From contig CAYUXZ010000072.1 of assembly GCA_964449135.1 (NCBI GenBank), positions 1 through 6,705 of the forward strand: DNA of 6,705 nucleotides, written 5' to 3'. Made by a program: the position numbers and the translations under genes. The notes under the pieces are model-generated. The model searched no databases and had not been told where the DNA came from. It saw only the letters and a list, made by a program, of their open reading frames with translations. Positions 1-5,870 of this stretch are shown here, in pieces. The stretch is from SZAS-103 sp964449135. GTDB lineage: Bacteria > Pseudomonadota > Gammaproteobacteria > Xanthomonadales > Xanthomonadaceae. The stretch's first letter is position 1; the number at the start of each line of letters is the position of its first letter.

Positions 1-251
1 CGCGCTCGGGCCTGGGCCACAAGCACGGCATCGTGCTCGGCAACCTGGTCGGCCTCATCGATGCCGATTACCAGGGGCCGTTGATGGTCAGCGGATGGAA
101 TCGCGGCGGCGCAGCCTTTACCATCGCCCCCGGGGATCGCATCGCGCAACTGGTGTTCCTGCCGGTCGCGCGGGTCGCCCTGCAGGTGGTCGCGGAGTTC
201 GCGGACAGCGCGCGGGGCAGCGGCGGCTTCGGCCACACCGGCGTACGTTGA
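1..251 (+). CDS. dut: dUTP diphosphatase (dUTPase), C-terminal part, 5' truncated by window edge
   Basis: Trimeric dUTPases hydrolyse dUTP to dUMP and diphosphate, keeping uracil out of DNA and supplying dUMP for dTMP synthesis in the cytoplasm. The open frame enters at base 3 and gives 82 residues up to the TGA at 249-251. It begins inside conserved motif II (RSGLGHKHG). Motif III follows (GLIDADYQG); its first Asp corresponds to the catalytic Asp90 of the E. coli enzyme. Then come motif IV (PGDRIAQLVF) and the glycine-rich C-terminal motif V (RGSGGFGHTG), which closes over the substrate. The length from motif II to the stop matches E. coli Dut to within a residue, so the C terminus is intact and about 70 N-terminal residues lie left of the window. 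A GTG at 33 is internal, not the start. The gene is followed after 25 bases by the algC-type gene on the same strand, an order also known from Pseudomonas. The family call is very secure. Confidence 0.96.
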   Translation, partial: RSGLGHKHGIVLGNLVGLIDADYQGPLMVSGWNRGGAAFTIAPGDRIAQLVFLPVARVALQVVAEFADSARGSGGFGHTGVR

Positions 252-276
252 CGCGGGCGCAGCACGGGAAACACGC

Positions 277-2592
277 ATGCAGAAACCCGACATCCATCCG
301 GTCCTCGCGGTGAAGAACGCGCTCTCGCGCTTCGGCCTGCCGATCGCCGGCGCGCTGCTGCTGCTCGCGCTGCTGCTGGCTTGGGATGCCTGGAACCAGG
401 GGGTTTCCGATCGCGCGGCCGCGGTCGTCAAATCCGAATCGCATCGCGTGCAGGAAGCGGTCAGCCAGGATCTCGACGAGCTGACCAAGCATTTCGACCA
501 GGCGCGCAACGATCCGCTGGTCGTGGCCGCGGCTGCGAGCGGTGACAACGCCGCTGCCACGAAATCATTCGTCGGCGACTGGTCGGATGCGAAAGAGGTC
601 GCGTTCTTCGCGCCGGACCTGGGCGCCGCCTACGCGGATGCGCAACATTTCGGCTACGGTCGGCTGGCCGCGCTCGATGCCGCGCTCAATTCGGGCGACA
701 CCGTGGTCACGGTCGGCAAGGTCGCCGCCAAGCCGAGCCTGCTGCTGGCCGGGCCGATCAAGCAGGGCGGCGAAGTCAAGGCGCTGGCGCTGCTGCCGCT
801 GCCGCTCGATTCGCTGGCCGAAACCATGAAGGACGCGCATCCGGGCAGCGCGTATCTGGCCCTGCGCTACTACGACTACGACCTGGCGGCCGCCGGCGAT
901 TCGCAGTTGTTGCAGAACGGCGACGCGGGGATGGTCAAGCTGCGCGAAAACGGATTCCAGATCTACACGGCGATCCCGCACGCTTCCGAAGGCTGGTTCG
1001 GCCTGCCGGCGCTGGCCGGTTACATCCTCGCCGGACTGTTCGCGCTGGCGTCCGCGTGGCTGTTCATGTCGCGCCTGCGATCCTCGCGGGCAGGTGCTGG
1101 CGCCAAGCCGGTCGCCGAGGAGCCGGGCGAGCCGACGATGGCGCAGCATCTGCAGTCCGCGCCGCAATCCGAGCAGAAGTTGGTGGTCAAGGAAGCGCCC
1201 AAGCCGGCCGCGGTGGCGATCGAGCGCAGCATCTTCCGCGCCTATGACATCCGCGGCGTGGTCGGCAAGACCCTCGATGCGACCGTCGCCAAGCTGATCG
1301 GCCAGGCGATCGGCAGCGCGATGCAGGAACAGGGCCTGCGCGAGATCGTGGTCGGCCGCGACGGCCGCCTGTCCGGCCCGGAGATGGCCAACGCGTTGAT
1401 CGACGGCCTGCGCGCCGCGGGCCGCGAAGTCGTGGACATCGGCGTGGCGCCGACCCCGCTGACCTACTTCGCCGCGTTCCAGTTGCGCACCGGCTGCTGC
1501 GTGTCGGTGACCGGCAGCCACAATCCGCCCGACTACAACGGCTTCAAGATCGTGCTCGGCGGCGACACCCTCGCGGGCGACGCGATCCAGGCGCTGTATG
1601 CGCGCATCGCCGAGAACCGCCTGTACCGCACTTCGTCACCCGGCGGCCTGCAACTGCGCGAAGTCGCGTCCGACTACACGCGCCGCGTGTCCGAGGACAT
1701 CCAGCTCGAGCGCAAGCTCAAGATCGTCGTGGACGCAGGCAATGGCGTCGCCGGAATGCTTGCGCCGGAAGTGCTCGAAGCGATCGGCTGCGAGGTGTCG
1801 CCGATCTTCTGCGAGGTGGATGGCACGTTCCCGAACCACCACCCGGACCCGGGCGACCCGAAGAACCTCACCGACCTGATCCAGATGGTGCAGCGCCTGG
1901 AGGCCGACCTCGGCGTGGCCTTCGATGGCGACGGCGACCGCCTCGGCGTGGTCACGCGCGCGGGCGAGATCATCTATCCCGACCGCGTGCTGATGCTGCT
2001 CGCCGCCGACGTGCTCGAGCGCAATCCCGGCGCGTGCATCGTCTATGACGTCAAGTGCACCGGCCACCTCGCCGGGCACATCCTGCGCCATGGCGGCAGC
2101 CCGCTGATGTGGAAGACCGGGCATTCGCTGATCAAGGCGAAGATGAAGGAGACCGGCGCCGAGCTCGCCGGCGAGATGAGCGGCCATTTCTTCTTCAAGG
2201 AGCGCTGGTACGGCTTCGACGATGGTATCTACGCGGCCGCACGCCTGCTGGAAATCCTCGCCACGCGCGACGAGAGTGCCGACGCGGTGTTCGCCGAACT
2301 GCCCAAGAGTTTTTCCACGCCCGAGCTCAAGGCGGAGATGGCCGAGGGCGAAACCTTCGCGTTCATTGACAAGTTCCGCGAGGCCGCGAAGTTCGAGGGC
2401 GCGCGCGTGGCGACCATCGATGGCGTGCGCGCCGACTGGCCGGACGGTTGGGGCCTGGTGCGCGCGTCCAACACCACGCCGACGCTGGTCATGCGTTTCG
2501 ACGCCGACACGCCGGCCGCGCTCGAACGCATCCAGAACGTGTTCCGCCAGCAGCTGCTCGCGGTCAAGCCCGACCTCGCGTTGCCGTTCTAG
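277..2592 (+). CDS. algC: Membrane-anchored phosphomannomutase/phosphoglucomutase (AlgC/XanA type)
   Basis: This alpha-D-phosphohexomutase interconverts mannose-6-P/mannose-1-P and glucose-6-P/glucose-1-P, feeding GDP-mannose and UDP-glucose synthesis for LPS and exopolysaccharide. The catalytic part (about residues 316-771) is very close to Pseudomonas AlgC. The phosphoserine loop is TGSHNPPDYNG with Ser414. The Mg site is DGDGDR with Asp550, Asp552 and Asp554. His616 lies in KTGHS. The sugar-binding loop is GEMSGH (Glu633, Ser635, His637) and the phosphate-binding loop is RASNTTP (Arg729-Thr734). Each sits exactly 308 residues after its counterpart in the 463-residue AlgC, and both end in PF. 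The extra N-terminal part has a hydrophobic segment at about 21-36, a domain at about 40-240 predicted outside the membrane, a second hydrophobic segment at about 242-264 and a linker rich in Ala, Pro and Glu (about 268-315). The ATG at 277 has a modest GGGA at 266-269 and is the only start preserving the first membrane segment. The gene is probably cotranscribed with dut. Confidence 0.95.
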   Translation: MQKPDIHPVLAVKNALSRFGLPIAGALLLLALLLAWDAWNQGVSDRAAAVVKSESHRVQEAVSQDLDELTKHFDQARNDPLVVAAAASGDNAAATKSFVGDWSDAKEVAFFAPDLGAAYADAQHFGYGRLAALDAALNSGDTVVTVGKVAAKPSLLLAGPIKQGGEVKALALLPLPLDSLAETMKDAHPGSAYLALRYYDYDLAAAGDSQLLQNGDAGMVKLRENGFQIYTAIPHASEGWFGLPALAGYILAGLFALASAWLFMSRLRSSRAGAGAKPVAEEPGEPTMAQHLQSAPQSEQKLVVKEAPKPAAVAIERSIFRAYDIRGVVGKTLDATVAKLIGQAIGSAMQEQGLREIVVGRDGRLSGPEMANALIDGLRAAGREVVDIGVAPTPLTYFAAFQLRTGCCVSVTGSHNPPDYNGFKIVLGGDTLAGDAIQALYARIAENRLYRTSSPGGLQLREVASDYTRRVSEDIQLERKLKIVVDAGNGVAGMLAPEVLEAIGCEVSPIFCEVDGTFPNHHPDPGDPKNLTDLIQMVQRLEADLGVAFDGDGDRLGVVTRAGEIIYPDRVLMLLAADVLERNPGACIVYDVKCTGHLAGHILRHGGSPLMWKTGHSLIKAKMKETGAELAGEMSGHFFFKERWYGFDDGIYAAARLLEILATRDESADAVFAELPKSFSTPELKAEMAEGETFAFIDKFREAAKFEGARVATIDGVRADWPDGWGLVRASNTTPTLVMRFDADTPAALERIQNVFRQQLLAVKPDLALPF

Positions 2593-2632
2593 TCGGTCTG
2601 CTGGAGACGCGACGCCCGCGGCTGTCGGTCGC

Positions 2633-3319
2633 TCAACGATTCGGCGGCAGCGCGCTCGACGCCCCCGGAATCGCCGCATCAGCTGCCGCGCGCAGGCTGC
2701 GATAACGGGCGATTTGCGTGGCGTTTTCCTGTTTCAGCCCCACGCTCTGCGCTTCCAGGCGAAGCAGCTGCGCTTGCTGGTCGAGCAGTTCCTTGCGCGA
2801 TTTGAGGATCTGCTTGGCCAGATCGGGCGGCACGTGCCGCCCGGCGAGTTCGTGCCCGGAAGCGCGCGCGAGTTGCGCTGACAGGCTTTGCTGCACGCTC
2901 TCCAGGCCGACCCGCGTGGACTTCAGGCTTTCGTTGACCAATTCCGCGCGCTTGTCGTAGGCGTGCTGCAAATCGGCTTCGGTGGTGTAGGCGCCGAGCA
3001 AAGCCTGATCGTTCTCCTTGGCTTTCTGCGCGGCTTCCGCGGCCTGCGCGTCGGCGGCGGCTTGGGCGTTCGCGGCGGCGACTTCCTCCTGCGTCTTCGC
3101 GCGCTCGACCTGCTTGACGGTCATGCCGCTGACGCCGTTGAGCTCCTGGCGCGCCAGGCCGATCGCCTCGGGCGGCAGGGTGTCGCTGAAGTGTTCCTTG
3201 CCGTCGGCGCCGACCCAGTGATACAGCTTGGTCGCGCCGGCCAGCGCCTGCGGTGGCGTGAATTGCGTCACGACCGATGCGGCGATCGCGGATGCCAGAA
3301 TGGTGTTTTTCGCGTTCAT
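2633..3319 (-). CDS. Secreted DUF4124-domain protein with long coiled-coil region
   Basis: This is a protein of 228 residues and unknown function. Residues 1-27 look like a signal peptide: a Lys at position 4, a short Ala/Ile/Val core at about 7-18, and an Ala-Leu-Ala before the likely cut at 27/28. Export to the periplasm or envelope is therefore inferred. Residues about 29-52 carry the DUF4124 signature (KLYHWVGADGKEHFSDTLPP), a short aromatic/Gly/Ser-Asp-Pro-Pro motif common in proteobacterial envelope proteins. Residues about 74-210 are rich in Ala, Gln, Glu, Lys and Leu with heptad-like spacing, very likely coiled coil, including an Ala/Gln stretch at about 81-100. No catalytic motif is visible. 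The ATG at 3319 is chosen because it starts the signal peptide and has GGGAG six bases upstream; in-frame starts at 3361 and 3418 would bury the signal peptide and overlap pyrE. The gene follows pyrE by 22 bases, so cotranscription is likely. It converges with the algC-type gene 40 bases away. Confidence 0.85.
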   Translation of the reverse strand: MNAKNTILASAIAASVVTQFTPPQALAGATKLYHWVGADGKEHFSDTLPPEAIGLARQELNGVSGMTVKQVERAKTQEEVAAANAQAAADAQAAEAAQKAKENDQALLGAYTTEADLQHAYDKRAELVNESLKSTRVGLESVQQSLSAQLARASGHELAGRHVPPDLAKQILKSRKELLDQQAQLLRLEAQSVGLKQENATQIARYRSLRAAADAAIPGASSALPPNR

Positions 3320-3325
3320 GGGCGG

Positions 3326-3330
3326 CTCCC
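3326..3330 (-). promoter_or_regulatory. Ribosome binding site of the DUF4124 gene
   Basis: On the minus strand this reads GGGAG and ends six bases before the ATG at 3319. It decides the start of the DUF4124 gene against the longer in-frame alternatives at 3361 and 3418, which lie inside the 3' end of pyrE. Confidence 0.6.
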
Positions 3331-3341
3331 GTGACGGCGGT

Positions 3342-3995
3342 TCAGACGCCACCGCTTCCATAACGCTGACGATACGCCAAAAGGGCTGCGCGATGCGCGG
3401 CCAGGTCGTCGCGGCCATCCGCGAGCTGCAGCAGTTCGGCCAGCCCCGCGATCGCGAGCACGGGGATCCCGAATTCGGCGCGCACCGCCTCGGTGGCCGA
3501 TAGCGTGCTCTCGCCCGCGCGTTCCTGCCGGTCGAGCGCGATCAACACGCCGCAGGGCGTGCCGCCCGCAGCGCGGATGATGGCGATGGATTCGCGGATC
3601 GCGGTGCCGGCGGTGATCACGTCGTCCACGATCAGCACGCGACGGTCCTTGAGGGATGCGCCAATCAGCAGGCCGCCCTCGCCGTGGTCCTTGGCTTCCT
3701 TGCGGTTGAACGCGAGTGGCGTGTCGCGGCCTTGCGCGGCGAGCGCGACTGCGGCCGCGGTCGCGAGCGGGATGCCCTTGTAGGCCGGCCCGAACAGCAC
3801 GTCGAATTCGAGTTTCGCCGCGAGCAAGGTCTGCGCATAGGCCTGTCCGAGCGCGGCGAGCGCCGCGCCGCTGTCGAAGCGGCCGGCATTGAAGAAATAC
3901 GGACTGATGCGTCCGGACTTGAGCGTGAACTGCCCGAAGCGCAAGGCGTCGTGCGCGAGCGCGGCTTCGAGGAACTGGCGCTGGTGGTCGTGCAT
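3342..3995 (-). CDS. pyrE: Orotate phosphoribosyltransferase
   Basis: PyrE transfers the phosphoribosyl group of PRPP to orotate, making OMP in the penultimate step of de novo UMP synthesis; it is a cytoplasmic homodimer. The protein has 217 residues, close to the 213 of E. coli PyrE. The PRPP-binding signature LIVDDVITAGTA is at 121-132. The flexible catalytic loop has RKEAKDHGEGG at 98-108 (Lys99, Lys102, His104). The N-terminal FTLKSGRISPYFFNAG at 23-38 carries the orotate-contacting Lys26 and Phe34/Phe35, and GPAYKG at 69-74 includes Tyr72-Lys73. The ATG at 3995 is chosen because the protein aligns from its first residue (MHDH...) with xanthomonad PyrE as I recall it. The frame stays open upstream into the neighbouring gene, but that part is low-complexity Arg/Ala sequence and is not credible. 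No strong Shine-Dalgarno sequence is visible. The gene lies 80 bases downstream of the Mur-ligase gene and 22 bases before the DUF4124 gene. Nothing indicates attenuator control. Confidence 0.97.
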   Translation of the reverse strand: MHDHQRQFLEAALAHDALRFGQFTLKSGRISPYFFNAGRFDSGAALAALGQAYAQTLLAAKLEFDVLFGPAYKGIPLATAAAVALAAQGRDTPLAFNRKEAKDHGEGGLLIGASLKDRRVLIVDDVITAGTAIRESIAIIRAAGGTPCGVLIALDRQERAGESTLSATEAVRAEFGIPVLAIAGLAELLQLADGRDDLAAHRAALLAYRQRYGSGGV

Positions 3996-4075
3996 GGGAT
4001 ATCGACGTGGAGATCGGAAAGCCGGACGTGGCACGATTGTCGCGCAAGCCCGATGCAGGCGCGAGGTTTCTGCGA

Positions 4076-5851
4076 TCAGTCGCCCGGCAGCGCCTGCCCC
4101 GGACGCCAACGCGTCGCCGCCAACGCGTCGAGCAGGGCAATGACGTTCGCGCGCGCGTGCTTGCCGTGCACCGGCAGCACCAGCACGTCGCCGGTCTGTG
4201 CGCCGGCGAGCAGCGTGTGTACGCCGCGCTCCTCGTCGTCGGCATACGACAGCGCGGCGGACGCGATGCCTTCGGCGATGAGCGCATCGCGCAGGATCGC
4301 CGCGACTTCGCCCGGCGCGCGGCCGCGCAGGTAGTCGGCGATGTCCTTGAGTACGACACGCGCCGGGGCGAATGCGGCAGCAGTTTTCGCGAGCAGCCTC
4401 AGATCCTCGTTGCTGCGGTCTCCGGCCTGCCCGAGCAGCAGGCCGAGCCGGCCGTTTCCATGCGCCACGTCGAGCAGGCCGCGCAGGCCGTCGGGGTTGT
4501 GGGCGTAGTCGAGCCACACCTCTACGCCCGCCAGCGACCAGCGTTGCAGGCGGCCCGGGTTGTCGGAATGCGCGGCGCCGAAGCGCGCGAGCACGGCCGC
4601 GATCGTAACCGGGGCGATTCCCAGAGCGGCCGCGGCCAGACACGCGCCGAGGAGGTTGGCGATGTTGTAGCGCGCGACGCCGCGGACCGTCAGCGGCATG
4701 TCGGCGACCGCGCCGAGGTCGTGCATCGCTCCGGCGATCGTCAGCATCGCGCGTCCATCGCGCACGCCGCAGGTCGCGCCGCCGTTCGCGCGATGCGATT
4801 GCAGCCGCGCGTTGCCATCGTCAAGCGCGAACCAGCCGATCGGACACGCGATGTCCCCGGCATGCGCGCGCAGGACCGGATCGTCGGCATTGAGCACGAG
4901 CAGTCCGTCGGCATCGATCACGTGCGCGACCGTGAGCTTCACGCGCGCGAGGTCGTCGAGGTCGTGCACCCCGTAGGCGCCGTAGTGATCGGCGCTGATG
5001 TTGGTCACGACGGCCGTTCGAGCGCGCTGCACCGCCAAGCCTCGGCGCAGGATGCCGCCACGCGCGGTTTCCAGGATCACCGCCTGCAGGGTCGATTGAC
5101 GCAGCACCGCGCGTGCGCCGGCCGGGCCCGAGTAATCGCCGGCTGCGATCGTTTCGCCGTTGACGAACAGGCCGTCGGTGCACGAATGCCCGGTGCGCCA
5201 GCCGTTCGCGCGCGCCATCGCGGCGAGCAGGCGCACGGTCGTGGTCTTGCCATTCGTGCCGGTGACGAGCGCGACCGGAATGTCGTGCAGCGAAGCCCAC
5301 TCGATGCCGCGCGTATCAGGAAGCGGGGACCGCTGGAAGATGCGCGAGCCTTCGCCTTCGCCCAACACGAAATCGTCGTCGTCGACCAGCAATTCCACGC
5401 GATGCGCGCGCGCGGCGTCCGCGAGCGCGAGCAGCCTTGGATTGGCCTCGCTCGCCGCGAGTGCGCGCAGCGTCGCTATCGCGAGCGCCTCGTCCCATAC
5501 GGCCGCGAAGCCCGGCGCATGGAAACGCGCGTATCCACCATCTGCGCCGGCTTCGGCCGCGGTCGTGAGCCAGGCCCATTCGTTCACGTCGGTGGCCGCG
5601 AAGAGCCGGTCGAGCGGCGCGGCGAAAGCGAAGGTCGCGCCGCCGATATGTGCTTTCGCAAACACAGCGCCGTCGGGCCAGCCCAGCGCAGCGCGCGCGC
5701 GGTCGATGCGCGCGCGCCACCCGTCGAGCATGTTCTGGCTGACCGCGACTCCGACCGCTTCCAGTCCCGCGCCGACCGAGGCGAAATACGGATTCGCACC
5801 GAGCAGGCGGCGCGAATCGGAGAACAGTTTGGGGCTGGCTTCGACCTCCAC
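4076..5851 (-). CDS. Mur ligase family protein, cyanophycin-synthetase M-domain paralogue without ATP-grasp
   Basis: This 591-residue protein very likely forms a peptide or isopeptide bond using ATP, through an acyl-phosphate as in Mur ligases; its substrate is unknown. Residues about 190-591 follow the cyanophycin-synthetase M domain. The P loop is GTNGKTTT (198-205), followed by STLQAVILETARGGILR (253-269, Glu261), the metal/ATP-site NISADHYG (284-291), a Lys at 305 in LARVK that may be the carbamylated lysine, LNADDP (320-325), YNIANLLGA (395-403) and DYAHNPDG (448-455). The C-terminal subdomain (GQAGDRSNEDL, then LRGRAPGEV) aligns with the end of the neighbouring CphA-like protein. Residues 1-190 are too short for the ATP-grasp domain of cyanophycin synthetase; only SRRLLGANPYF near 13-23 recalls the RxLxGPN motif near the N terminus of such proteins. 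The start is uncertain: GTG at 5851 is the first usual start after the upstream stop, has a poor Shine-Dalgarno, and lies 19 bases after cphA. A distant MurE/FolC-type role cannot be excluded. Confidence 0.86.
   Translation of the reverse strand: MEVEASPKLFSDSRRLLGANPYFASVGAGLEAVGVAVSQNMLDGWRARIDRARAALGWPDGAVFAKAHIGGATFAFAAPLDRLFAATDVNEWAWLTTAAEAGADGGYARFHAPGFAAVWDEALAIATLRALAASEANPRLLALADAARAHRVELLVDDDDFVLGEGEGSRIFQRSPLPDTRGIEWASLHDIPVALVTGTNGKTTTVRLLAAMARANGWRTGHSCTDGLFVNGETIAAGDYSGPAGARAVLRQSTLQAVILETARGGILRRGLAVQRARTAVVTNISADHYGAYGVHDLDDLARVKLTVAHVIDADGLLVLNADDPVLRAHAGDIACPIGWFALDDGNARLQSHRANGGATCGVRDGRAMLTIAGAMHDLGAVADMPLTVRGVARYNIANLLGACLAAAALGIAPVTIAAVLARFGAAHSDNPGRLQRWSLAGVEVWLDYAHNPDGLRGLLDVAHGNGRLGLLLGQAGDRSNEDLRLLAKTAAAFAPARVVLKDIADYLRGRAPGEVAAILRDALIAEGIASAALSYADDEERGVHTLLAGAQTGDVLVLPVHGKHARANVIALLDALAATRWRPGQALPGD
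4104..4130. repeat. Two 13-bp direct repeats, period 14
   Basis: The sequence CGCCAACGCGTCG occurs at 4104-4116 and again at 4118-4130, one base apart. It lies inside the 3' end of the Mur-ligase gene (codons for about residues 575-583). Because the period is 14 it is not in phase with the codons and does not encode a peptide repeat. It is probably a small slippage duplication or chance in biased sequence. Confidence 0.5.
5691..5717. repeat. GC-alternating inverted repeat, 10-bp arms, 7-base spacer
   Basis: Bases 5691-5700 and 5708-5717 are both GCGCGCGCGC, which is self-complementary, so they form perfect inverted arms around GGTCGAT. The repeat sits inside the Mur-ligase gene over codons for RARIDRARA (about residues 46-54) and could fold as a hairpin or adopt Z-form. 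It is most simply explained by repeated Arg-Ala codons in GC-rich DNA. Confidence 0.45.
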
Positions 5852-5870
5852 GATTTGCCGGGCCGCTATG

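Noticed and set aside
33..251. A small separate gene starting at the GTG at base 33.
   Set aside because: The frame is open from the window edge, and the residues before the GTG are dUTPase motif II, so this is an internal codon of dut.
565..2679. Two long minus-strand open frames (318 and 347 codons) opposite the algC-type gene.
   Set aside because: Both lie against a gene whose active-site motifs are all intact. Their translations are low-complexity Arg/Ala/His/Gly sequence with no domain, typical of antisense shadows.
3320..3418. Longer starts for the DUF4124 protein at 3361 or 3418.
   Set aside because: They would overlap pyrE, place 14 or 33 residues before a good signal peptide, and ignore the GGGAG in front of the ATG at 3319.
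3996..4075. A possible sigma-70 promoter for pyrE in the gap after the Mur-ligase gene.
   Set aside because: On the minus strand there is a -10-like GACAAT, but I find no convincing -35 at the right distance, so the site is not called.
3996..4643. An N-terminal extension of PyrE of about 216 codons into the Mur-ligase gene.
   Set aside because: PyrE aligns from Met at 3995 with the family's normal length. The extension reads as Arg/Ala-rich frame-shifted sequence of the Mur-ligase gene.
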